This document shows, piece by piece, positions 1 to 5,767 of a stretch of 6,769 nucleotides of DNA. The stretch is from contig JAQVLM010000180.1 of assembly GCA_028704125.1 (NCBI GenBank), positions 1 through 6,769 on the forward strand, written 5' to 3'. Both the position numbers and the translations under genes were made by a program. Under the pieces are notes generated by a model. It did not search any database and was not told the DNA's origin. It saw only the letters and a program-made list of their open reading frames with translations. The number at the start of each line of letters is the position of its first letter. Position 1 is the first letter of the stretch. This DNA is from Opitutales bacterium. GTDB taxonomy: Bacteria; Verrucomicrobiota; Verrucomicrobiia; Opitutales; JAFGAQ01.

Positions 1-1
1 C

Positions 2-562
2 CGGATGTTTACCAGTCGCGCGGAGCATCGGCTGTTGTTGAATTTCGGTAGTGCAGAATGGCGCTTGGCAGACATTTCAAAGGAATATGGATTGGTCCCC
101 GATGACCGACTGAAGCGGATGCTGGGGATGAATGATTCGATTCGTACCTGGATCCGGAAGATCGAAAGTGAGCGTTGGCAGAATGGATCCATTGGGGATG
201 CTGTCCGCAGGGGGGAGAATCTTTTATCCATCTGTCCCGAATTTGCAACCGAACCGGTTACCGTGAAGGACGAGGTGAACTACCAGACGCGCTATCGTGG
301 TTACCTTGATCGTGAGCAACGCACGATTCAGAAATTCAAAAACCTGGATCGGATCCGGATCCCGGAAGGATTTGATTTTCTCGCTTTTCGTGGGTTGCGA
401 AAGGAGAGCGCGATCAAACTTCAGAGTATTCGACCGGAAACTTTGGCGCAGGCGTCTAGAATCAGCGGCGTGAATCCCGCCGATATTAGTATTTTGATGG
501 CCCATTTCAACCGATCAAACTTGAAAGAACCATCGTCTGACCAAGGGCCCGGATCTCAATGA
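2..562 (+). CDS. mnmG: tRNA uridine-5-carboxymethylaminomethyl(34) synthesis enzyme MnmG (GidA), C-terminal part
   Basis: This is the C-terminal part, about 186 residues, of MnmG; the reading frame is open at the left edge and the N-terminal FAD-binding portion lies outside the window. Family knowledge: MnmG works with the GTPase MnmE in the cytoplasm to build the cmnm5 group on the wobble uridine (U34) of certain tRNAs, using FAD, NADH and a folate one-carbon donor. Seen here: the hallmark RMFTSRAEHRLLL at the very start, then a divergent linker (EYGLVPDDR), the YQTRYRGYLDRE segment of the helical C-terminal domain, and the conserved end with LAFRGLRKE and ASRISGVNPADISILM. This domain is known to contribute to MnmE and tRNA contact. 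Length and order match the last 190 or so residues of E. coli MnmG (629 aa). No rsmG (gidB) follows, unlike the classic gid arrangement. Identification is secure. Confidence 0.97.
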   Translation, partial: RMFTSRAEHRLLLNFGSAEWRLADISKEYGLVPDDRLKRMLGMNDSIRTWIRKIESERWQNGSIGDAVRRGENLLSICPEFATEPVTVKDEVNYQTRYRGYLDREQRTIQKFKNLDRIRIPEGFDFLAFRGLRKESAIKLQSIRPETLAQASRISGVNPADISILMAHFNRSNLKEPSSDQGPGSQ

Positions 563-570
563 TACGTGCG

Positions 571-576
571 TATAAT
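571..576 (+). promoter_or_regulatory. Possible -10 promoter box (TATAAT) just after mnmG
   Basis: A perfect TATAAT hexamer begins nine bases after the mnmG stop codon. It would place a transcription start near 582-584. There is no recognisable -35 element 16-18 bases upstream (GCCCGG or similar lies there) and the TG dinucleotide is one base too far away for a standard extended -10. It is therefore only a candidate, made more interesting by the structured stretch and terminator that follow. Confidence 0.28.
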
Positions 577-582
577 AGTGGA

Positions 583-766
583 GAAAAAAGTCCGCTTTTG
601 ATTCCGCAGAATATGTATTTCATAAAGCATTGATTGCACATGGGATACGGGTTGATAGCGCGAAAATTCCAATAGCTTTAACGGGCTGAGATTTCGATGA
701 AAATGGTCACCCTTGGGATGGGGCAGGATGAATGGAATCTGCGAATGCGGAAAAAACCGCATTTTT
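583..766 (+). ncRNA. Candidate structured small RNA or mnmG 3' UTR RNA
   Basis: About 184 nt lie between a TATAAT box and an intrinsic terminator. Pairings found by eye nest with each other: CGCAGA (605-610) with TCTGCG (738-743), directly abutting the terminator stem; TTCAT (619-623) with ATGAA (728-732); TAAAGC-ATTG (623-632) with CAAT-A-GCTTTA (670-680), ten pairs around one bulged A (base 623 is shared with the previous helix, so one pair must yield); and a short hairpin ATTTC-GAT-GAAAAT (691-704). A hairpin AAAAG-TCCG-CTTTT (586-599) lies at the 5' end. Length and the long, interrupted closing stem recall 6S RNA, which sequesters sigma70 RNA polymerase, but I cannot confirm any conserved 6S bases. 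Alternatives are a structured 3' UTR of mnmG or an RNA of no known family. No tRNA, rRNA or riboswitch signature was seen. Confidence 0.27.
744..766 (+). terminator. Intrinsic (Rho-independent) terminator
   Basis: AATGCGG (744-750) and CCGCATT (757-763) form a perfect 7-bp stem around a loop of six A residues. The last base of the stem begins a run of five T (762-766), the arrangement expected of an intrinsic terminator reading in the plus direction. It lies about 180 bases after mnmG, so it ends either the mnmG transcript with a long 3' UTR or a separate small RNA that starts near 583. It also separates mnmG transcription from the cassette that begins at 909. Confidence 0.72.
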
Positions 767-806
767 GAGAATGCATCGCAACAATGGGTCGCCCGAAAAT
801 GCGGGA

Positions 807-819
807 TGATCGTTCGATG
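807..819 (+). repeat. 13-base direct repeat, copy 1 (TGATCGTTCGATG)
   Basis: TGATCGTTCGATG occurs here and again at 977-989, exactly 170 bases downstream. The core ATCG-TT-CGAT is an inverted repeat with a TT centre, the general shape of a regulator binding site. This copy is in the non-coding region upstream of the cassette. No flanking bases are shared, so it may be coincidence. Confidence 0.35.
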
Positions 820-895
820 TTTGGACCCTAATCGTCCATGATCGGGCCAAATCATCCGGTCATCCCACGAGCGCGAGAAGTGGACCTCCAACACC

Positions 896-900
896 GGAGA
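896..900 (+). promoter_or_regulatory. Ribosome binding site for the TTG-start small ORF
   Basis: GGAGA at 896-900 is separated by eight bases from the TTG at 909. It is the clearest Shine-Dalgarno among the starts visible in the window and is the main reason for choosing TTG 909: between the upstream in-frame stop (807-809) and 909 this frame contains no ATG, GTG or other TTG codon. Confidence 0.55.
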
Positions 901-908
901 CTTATCGG

Positions 909-1046
909 TTGACGATCAAGTGCCCATATTGCAAAGTGGATCAACTGAATCATCTTCCGTGTAACGTCCCTTCCTTTGATCGTTCGATGGCGATGGAATT
1001 GCTTGGCGGAAGTGACGATCATCTGAGCCTCTTCCTATTCCAATGA
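909..1046 (+). CDS. Small CCHC zinc-knuckle-like protein of 45 residues, first cistron of the cassette
   Basis: An unrecognised small ORF that automatic callers could miss because it starts with TTG and has only 45 codons. The product begins MTIKCPYCK and has Cys5, Cys8, His15 and Cys18, a C-x2-C-x6-H-x2-C spacing that could bind one zinc ion; the C-x2-C with Pro and Tyr between is typical of a zinc ribbon or knuckle. The rest includes a MAMELLGG stretch and ends in a hydrophobic SLFLFQ. Support: GGAGA eight bases upstream of the start, and a stop codon overlapping the next gene's start in ATGA (1043-1046), the usual sign of translational coupling. The next gene has no Shine-Dalgarno of its own, so it may depend on translation of this ORF. 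Alternatives: a leader peptide without independent function, or the remnant of a larger N-terminal zinc domain. Function is unknown; zinc binding is an inference from spacing alone. Confidence 0.5.
   Translation: MTIKCPYCKVDQLNHLPCNVPSFDRSMAMELLGGSDDHLSLFLFQ
977..989 (+). repeat. 13-base direct repeat, copy 2 (TGATCGTTCGATG)
   Basis: Second exact copy of the element at 807-819. It lies inside the 45-codon ORF, where it encodes part of Phe-Asp-Arg-Ser-Met. Two such copies 170 bases apart could allow a regulator to loop or occupy both sides of the cassette's translation start, but the sequence alone does not show this. Confidence 0.35.
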
Positions 1047-2875
1047 CTTTCCGACTAGACCTGTCCGATTCCGGGTATTTGATTCATTCGGACTGGCCCG
1101 CGTCCCGGTTTATGATGGGAACCCGTTCCGTCGTGAATGAACAGGACTACCTGAGGCAGATATTCCCGACAACCCTGCCAAAGTTCAGGGAAGGGGAAAC
1201 CAAAGGACAATGGGTTTACGAGCTCGATGACGGTCGGGACATTGGAAGAATCCGACTGCCTTTGACTTCCCGTGACATCTTGCAGGATTTTGTTTCTGAA
1301 GTCGCGGAATACGACAGTCTGAGGAATCAGGAACGAGGGATTCGCCATTTACATGCGACGTTGTTGCGAGAGTTCCATCTCCCCGATCCACGGAAGCATC
1401 CGGACTGTTACCGAATCCGGGAGTATTCCGACGGGCGGCGCAGAGTGGTGGTTTTATGGGGGCTGGATGCGCCGGACGGCGACCGCGTTCGTCCGGATCA
1501 AGCCCTGGCGTTGATGAGGGAATCAATATCCCGGGTCCATGAATCAGAGGAGGGAGCCTACGTCATTCGGAATCCGGGAGCAGGGCGCATTGTACTGAAT
1601 TCGGTTTTGCTGTTGCTCCTCATGGGAATGATCATTGTTGGTACGCGGACCTATTGGGATCGCTTCACCAAGCGCCCGGAAGTGTACGATGCCGTTCCGG
1701 TAAAATGGATCGACTCCACGAGTGAACCCGAAACACTGTGGTCGAAGCGTTTGGATGTTCCTTCAGCCGGCCAGGTGACCATTGGGGACCTCACCGTATT
1801 CGAAAACCACGATCGACGCAGCAAACCCGTATGGCTGTTTACCGCTAAACCGGGATGCTATGATCTGAAGATCACGCCAATCGGAATTGATGCCGATGAC
1901 GCTCCAGGAGTCACGTGGATGGCGGGAGGGGAAGCCATGCACCGGCCAAATCTGATTCTGAGCGAAGGAGACAAGGGTGCAATCGTGGTTACCCCATTGT
2001 TGTCTTGTGCACGGCAAGAGACTGGTGATCATGCACTGTATCTATTTGAACCTGGATCCGAGGAAGGCGTTCCGGTCAGCGACGCGCAGTCCATCGTTTT
2101 CGGGAGCGGATCGGAGGACAACTCCAAACCATTCGTGTTGGTCTTGTCCCGGGATGATGGAACGTGGGACTACGACATGGCTTGGCCTGGAACGACCCAA
2201 CGTTTTGCTCCTCTTCCAAAAGTGAGAATTGTGCGGTGGGAACGGGTGGATGATGCCTACGAGGCCATTCTCGAGGATGCGGGCTCATATGATCCCGACG
2301 GGGAGGTGTCCCAGTCCCGTATCGATTGGGGGGATGGGGAAACCAAAGTTGTGGATTGGAATACGGGACCGGATGGACCCCCGTATCGCTTCCAGCATCG
2401 CTACCCCATCCGCGCACTCCGTCCCGAGATTCACTACTCGGTTGTGGATGATCACGGATTGGCATCGATAGCACCGGTTGTGGTTCCGTCGGCTAGTGAT
2501 CCGATAGTTCTTCCTCCCATGGATCTAGAAGAGGCCCCTGCTCCAGATGATTTATCATTTGTGGAGACAATTGTCCTGCGGGATGCCAAAGGGAAACCAA
2601 TGGCTCGCATCGAATTCAAGCGGAATCCGGGCTCAGAACCCGATCGCTGGCGATACTCCTGTCAGTTGACTCCCGTATACTCCGCCCCATTCGAATGGAT
2701 CAGCGATGTAAGTTGGGAGATCGTATCGGGATTGCCGTCACCCGAGAAATTACGATTCCGCACGTCTCTTGAATTCGAAGGCGGTGGATCTCTTGCGGTG
2801 AAGGTTCAGTGTCGCACCCGTTTGGGAAATGTGTCAGGGCACTATGTGTTCACTCCACCCCATACTAACCCATGA
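1043..2875 (+). CDS. Single-pass membrane protein with periplasmic PKD-like domain, unknown function
   Basis: A 610-residue protein I do not recognise. Residues 1-182 form a charged, probably cytoplasmic domain (WVYELDDGRDIGRIRLPL near 57-74, REYSDGRRRVVVLWG near 126-140). Residues 183-200 are one strongly hydrophobic transmembrane helix (IVLNSVLLLLLMGMIIVG), followed by TRTYWDRFTKR. No signal peptide precedes it, so an N-in, C-out orientation is likely, with about 410 residues outside. Residues 393-480 match the PKD fold pattern: AGSYDPDGEVSQSRIDWGDGE, then HRY and SVVDDHGL near the end. PKD domains are beta-sandwiches used in protein or polysaccharide contact. A further beta-rich segment runs 505-605. 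The start is fixed by an in-frame stop at 1013-1015 and by ATGA overlap with the small ORF; there is no Shine-Dalgarno. It overlaps the next gene by ATGA too. A structural or sensory envelope role is a guess from architecture only. Confidence 0.85.
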   Translation: MTFRLDLSDSGYLIHSDWPASRFMMGTRSVVNEQDYLRQIFPTTLPKFREGETKGQWVYELDDGRDIGRIRLPLTSRDILQDFVSEVAEYDSLRNQERGIRHLHATLLREFHLPDPRKHPDCYRIREYSDGRRRVVVLWGLDAPDGDRVRPDQALALMRESISRVHESEEGAYVIRNPGAGRIVLNSVLLLLLMGMIIVGTRTYWDRFTKRPEVYDAVPVKWIDSTSEPETLWSKRLDVPSAGQVTIGDLTVFENHDRRSKPVWLFTAKPGCYDLKITPIGIDADDAPGVTWMAGGEAMHRPNLILSEGDKGAIVVTPLLSCARQETGDHALYLFEPGSEEGVPVSDAQSIVFGSGSEDNSKPFVLVLSRDDGTWDYDMAWPGTTQRFAPLPKVRIVRWERVDDAYEAILEDAGSYDPDGEVSQSRIDWGDGETKVVDWNTGPDGPPYRFQHRYPIRALRPEIHYSVVDDHGLASIAPVVVPSASDPIVLPPMDLEEAPAPDDLSFVETIVLRDAKGKPMARIEFKRNPGSEPDRWRYSCQLTPVYSAPFEWISDVSWEIVSGLPSPEKLRFRTSLEFEGGGSLAVKVQCRTRLGNVSGHYVFTPPHTNP

Positions 2876-4125
2876 ATGCGATGATGAAAGGATTCAGACC
2901 GAGGATTATCCGGTTCATGGCATACACGGGCTGTGCACTGATCGCTTCCATTCCTCCTCTTTTCGCGGCCGGAACCGCAACGCATGACCAACCTGTGGTC
3001 GTCTCATCACCAATAAACGAGGCGGCATTCTGTGGGGTTGTGTCTCCGTCGGGTATTTGGTTGGTGAACCAACCGACCGTGAATCTTGCAATCCCCGTGG
3101 CACTTGCCGACGATGCGTTTTGCCTCGTATTCCAGAATCGTGTCCCCACCCTCCATTACCCGGAGAATGGGCAAGTTGTCCGGAGGGTGACTCTTGAGGA
3201 TTCAACCCCGATCAACGTCTTCGTCGAGAGTAACGATCCTGGTTTCGAGAAGCAATTGATCCGCTTGCAGTGGGTACTCCCCACAAAGGTCGAAACGGTC
3301 ACGCCCCTACTGATCGAAAATGGTTCCGTGATTGAAGCAACGAGCGTGGATTGCCGCGAAACGGGATTCTATGAGACCACTGTGCCGAATCTCCGGCTTT
3401 CGGGAGCCCTTCGCTTGCCTGAGGATGTCACCCTGACGGTTTACGACGGCTACGAGAACCCGCTTCCTGTACAAAGGAATGGCGAGTCCTTTAGTGTAGA
3501 CGTGCATTTGCGCTACATGAACAACCCGCTTTCCATTGTGGTGCGCCGTGGTCGAGATGTCTTTCACCGCAATACATTTGCGATTCGAATGGACAATCCA
3601 GTGTCCATCGACCCCGTGCAGCTTGAGACCCAGCCGGAATTCATCTTTGAGGATGAAACCTGGATTGTTCCATCCAATACCCTGCAATACCGGGGTCGCG
3701 TTCCGGGATTGTCCTCCGGTAGTGTCTTCGTCTACGTGGACGAAACCGCTGAGACCGTTGAAGTGAAGGATCACGGGTTTTCGGGTGAGGTCAGTCTCGA
3801 GGAGACGATTCCGCATCAGGTAAAGGTGGTGTGGCAGCATTACGGTACGCGGCACATGCGTTATTTCCGCGTAATGTGGGATCCTTCGCGTTTCAATGCT
3901 GAGGAGAAGGAAATCGAAGTGGTGCCCCTTCCGCTTTCGGAGTCAGACGATGCGAGTGCGGCGCCCGCACCGGATGAAACAGGTCCATCGTCAGATCCGG
4001 TTGCTGATGCTGATGTGGAGTCAGACGGGAACGCATTGGACGGACCTATTGAAGCATCACAGTCCACGGATGGCGGGAATGCTCCGGATGCGCCTCCCGA
4101 AGGGGAGCCGTCAACCGGCTCTTGA
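2872..4125 (+). CDS. Exported protein with duplicated Ig-like domains and acidic tail, unknown function
   Basis: A 417-residue protein not recognised by name. The N-terminus has Arg/Lys residues, then a hydrophobic segment (about 15-32) ending in PLFAAG, consistent with a signal peptide cleaved near residue 33; ATG codons at 2881 and 2884 are alternative starts, but 2872 gives the ATGA overlap with the preceding gene. The mature part is beta-rich. Residues 174-241 and 271-337 look like two copies of one domain: each has Leu-x3-Gly at its start, a V-x-V strand, a GESFSVDV or HGFSGEV turn, a hydrophobic strand (PLSIVV or HQVKVV), and a final Phe-x-(Ile/Val)-x2-Asp. This resembles Ig-like modules such as those found between domains of secreted enzymes. 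Residues 355-417 are a low-complexity tail rich in Asp, Glu, Ser, Pro and Ala, probably disordered. No catalytic motif was seen. It likely works in the periplasm or cell surface with the membrane protein encoded before it. Confidence 0.85.
   Translation: MNAMMKGFRPRIIRFMAYTGCALIASIPPLFAAGTATHDQPVVVSSPINEAAFCGVVSPSGIWLVNQPTVNLAIPVALADDAFCLVFQNRVPTLHYPENGQVVRRVTLEDSTPINVFVESNDPGFEKQLIRLQWVLPTKVETVTPLLIENGSVIEATSVDCRETGFYETTVPNLRLSGALRLPEDVTLTVYDGYENPLPVQRNGESFSVDVHLRYMNNPLSIVVRRGRDVFHRNTFAIRMDNPVSIDPVQLETQPEFIFEDETWIVPSNTLQYRGRVPGLSSGSVFVYVDETAETVEVKDHGFSGEVSLEETIPHQVKVVWQHYGTRHMRYFRVMWDPSRFNAEEKEIEVVPLPLSESDDASAAPAPDETGPSSDPVADADVESDGNALDGPIEASQSTDGGNAPDAPPEGEPSTGS
4105..4121. terminator. Possible bidirectional terminator hairpin in overlapping convergent gene ends
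   Basis: GAGCCG-TCAAC-CGGCTC is a perfect 6-bp GC-rich inverted repeat with a five-base loop. The loop contains the lnt stop codon (4111-4113 on the minus strand) and the right arm ends one base before the stop codon (4123-4125) of the 417-residue gene. On the plus strand it is followed by TTGATT, on the minus strand by CCCCTT, so neither side has a proper U-run. It is placed where a shared terminator is needed, because the two genes leave no intergenic space, but strength is doubtful. Confidence 0.45.
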
Positions 4126-5760
4126 TTGGTGATCAGGCGCAGTTTTTACAGGATACCTGTACAGAACAAAGGCCCACCCAAAGAAAAGGAGAGCACCCAG
4201 ACCAACAAACCAATTTCCAAATCGGGTGTAGAATGTGAGTTTTGGATCGGACGGGATTCCCACTTGAATTGTGCCAGAACCGCGGAAGTATATGGAACCG
4301 CTGTCGTCTGTCAGGACTTCTCGTATGACTCCGTTTTGATCGATCCAGCCGCTCCATCCAGCGCTTCCACAACGAAAAACGGGTCGCCGGTTCTCGGCGG
4401 CTCTCAATACAGAATGGGCGGCATGTTGGTACGCTCCGTGTTCCTCCCCATACCAGACGTTATAAGTGGCGACAAAGAACACATCCGCTCCTGCGAGCAC
4501 ACTCTTGCGGGCGAGGGAGGGGAAGCAGTCTTCATAACAGATAAGCGGGGCCACTGGAATGGACCTGTTGTTGTGTTCGACCGGAAATACCGTCGCTGTT
4601 TTGCCCGCGACAAACCCGTCTCCCATCGGAACAATAGTGTCGACCCATTTGAGCGCTTTGCGAAAGGGAATGTATTCTCCAAAAGGAACCAGAATTCGCT
4701 TGGCGTAGAGGGAAGGATCCTTCGTTCCATCGCCATGAAACAGGTAAACTGCGTTTACCATTGAGGTGTCGATATAACCCCGGTTTCCCGCCAGCAGAGG
4801 TCTTCGAAGGGTGGAAGCCACCCATTCGGAGACCTCATGATCGATGGCGTTTGGTCCACTGAGGGGCCATGGAAGCGCACCTTCCGGCCACGCCATCCAA
4901 TCTCCATCGAGGTTTGCAGCGCGACTTGCTTCCTCGAAGTGGCGTTCGACACTCTCATACATGAAAGGAACCGTCCACTCGCGCACTGCCGGTTGATGGG
5001 GCTGAACCAGAACAATTTTTACTAAGGTGGAGTCATCATTGCCATGGCCGCCCAAAAGTGACAAAGCGGCAATTCCGGCGATACTGAGCAGCGCCATCGG
5101 GGTTTCCGGAAGGTGGCGGCGGAATGGCCGAACCGTGGATCGCGTCAACCATGTCGAGAATTGAACGCCAAGAACCACGTTCACCGTGACAATCAGAAAC
5201 GAAAGGCCCCATGCGCCGGTGACTGAAGTGAATCCGAGAAGGGCGGGGCGCTGCCATTGGCTCAGGGCCAGCGGGGCCCATGGCAAAGCCCATGGTTGGG
5301 TCCGTATCCATTCAACCAGAACCCATAATCCGGCCAAACCCGCATAGCCCGCTATGCGGAGCCCGGGACCGGACCGGGACAGTTTTGGGATCGAGAGGTG
5401 GAGCAATGCAAACCACCCAAGGGAAAACCCTGAAAGGACAGCAGCAATAACAAGCGTTCCCATGACGGTAACGTGCCTGAGCCAGAAAAGCAGCAGAAAC
5501 CACCGAACCGCATCCGATAGCCATGCGGCAAAAAGGAAACGCCTTAGGGAAGGCCCCTGGGCCGCCCAAATAGCCCATGGAACCAGGAAAACCCATGCGA
5601 GCTCTGCCAAATTGAAATCTGGAAACGCTGCCACTCCCGCGAAGACATGCCAAATCGCTATCAGAGCCGGAGTGATCCATTGCCTGACAACCCATTCCGA
5701 AGCGGAAACTCCGGCCGATTTGTCATCGGATTTGCTCATGCGGCGAACATGAAATGCCAT
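4111..5760 (-). CDS. lnt: Apolipoprotein N-acyltransferase
   Basis: Lnt transfers an acyl chain from phospholipid to the free amino group of the diacylglyceryl-cysteine of lipoproteins in the inner membrane, the last step of lipoprotein maturation in diderms. From the ATG at 5760 the protein has 549 residues (E. coli 512). Seven hydrophobic segments lie in residues 28-238, then a nitrilase-type domain (about 246-500) and a final membrane helix (516-536). The catalytic triad is visible: Glu293 in AWPEGALPW, Lys354 in YAKRILVPFGEYIPF and Cys408 in ICYEDC; Glu362 and Trp436 (YNVWYG) match other essential family positions. Start: ATG 5760 leaves seven bases after the DUF3108 stop. ATG 5802 would overlap that gene by 35 bases and ATG 5739 would remove 7 residues; no start has a clear Shine-Dalgarno. 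Probably co-transcribed with the DUF3108 gene and glycogen phosphorylase. The 3' end overlaps the convergent gene by 15 bases. Confidence 0.95.
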   Translation of the reverse strand: MAFHVRRMSKSDDKSAGVSASEWVVRQWITPALIAIWHVFAGVAAFPDFNLAELAWVFLVPWAIWAAQGPSLRRFLFAAWLSDAVRWFLLLFWLRHVTVMGTLVIAAVLSGFSLGWFALLHLSIPKLSRSGPGLRIAGYAGLAGLWVLVEWIRTQPWALPWAPLALSQWQRPALLGFTSVTGAWGLSFLIVTVNVVLGVQFSTWLTRSTVRPFRRHLPETPMALLSIAGIAALSLLGGHGNDDSTLVKIVLVQPHQPAVREWTVPFMYESVERHFEEASRAANLDGDWMAWPEGALPWPLSGPNAIDHEVSEWVASTLRRPLLAGNRGYIDTSMVNAVYLFHGDGTKDPSLYAKRILVPFGEYIPFRKALKWVDTIVPMGDGFVAGKTATVFPVEHNNRSIPVAPLICYEDCFPSLARKSVLAGADVFFVATYNVWYGEEHGAYQHAAHSVLRAAENRRPVFRCGSAGWSGWIDQNGVIREVLTDDSGSIYFRGSGTIQVGIPSDPKLTFYTRFGNWFVGLGALLFFGWAFVLYRYPVKTAPDHQSRAG

Positions 5761-5767
5761 ACCATGG

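Larger units (their letters stand above)
563..908. other. Intergenic region between mnmG and the three-cistron cassette
   Basis: A 346-base stretch without a credible protein gene. The left half (563-766) holds a TATAAT box, a small AT-rich hairpin with a UNCG-type loop (AAAAG-TCCG-CTTTT, 586-599), several longer-range complementary segments and an intrinsic terminator; these are listed separately. The right half (767-895) must carry or follow any promoter of the downstream cassette, but I see no convincing -35/-10 pair there: TTGAGA at 765-770 resembles a -35 but has no -10 at the right distance. One copy of a 13-base repeat lies at 807-819. A 112-codon minus-strand frame across 556-894 starts with GTG and encodes His-, Phe- and Arg-rich sequence unlike a protein family; I treat it as noise. 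Confidence 0.7.

Noticed and set aside
583..766. Firm assignment of the structured region as 6S RNA
   Set aside because: Only overall size and the long closing helix agree. I could not verify conserved central-bubble bases, so it is kept as a low-confidence candidate RNA rather than named.
765..793. Sigma70 promoter using TTGAGA at 765-770 for the downstream cassette
   Set aside because: No -10-like hexamer occurs 16-18 bases downstream, and the TTG overlaps the T-run of the terminator.
556..894. 112-codon minus-strand ORF in the mnmG downstream gap
   Set aside because: It needs a GTG start without a convincing ribosome binding site, has an odd His/Phe/Arg/Ser-rich composition, and lies opposite a plus-strand terminator and structured region. 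It resembles no protein family I know.
909..1100. Frameshift joining the small CCHC ORF to the 610-residue protein
   Set aside because: The ATGA overlap has an exact start codon for the downstream gene and the same overlap type recurs at 2872-2875, so two coupled genes explain the data better. A sequencing error cannot be fully excluded without homologues.
2917..2940. Lipoprotein signal (lipobox) at Cys21 of the exported protein
   Set aside because: The Cys precedes the hydrophobic core rather than following it, and the preceding residues (Tyr-Thr-Gly) are a poor lipobox. Signal peptidase I cleavage near residue 33 fits better.
3307..3855. 182-codon minus-strand ORF opposite the 417-residue exported protein gene
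   Set aside because: The plus-strand frame has a signal peptide, internal repeats and coupled overlap; the antisense frame has no recognisable motif or start signal.
4126..4764. 212-codon plus-strand ORF opposite lnt
   Set aside because: Antisense to the clearly conserved nitrilase domain of lnt, including its catalytic Cys and Lys region; the long frame is a by-product of that coding sequence.
5354..5752. 132-codon plus-strand ORF opposite the lnt membrane segments
   Set aside because: Antisense to hydrophobic lnt coding sequence, and its product is a charged, patternless sequence expected from such an antisense frame.
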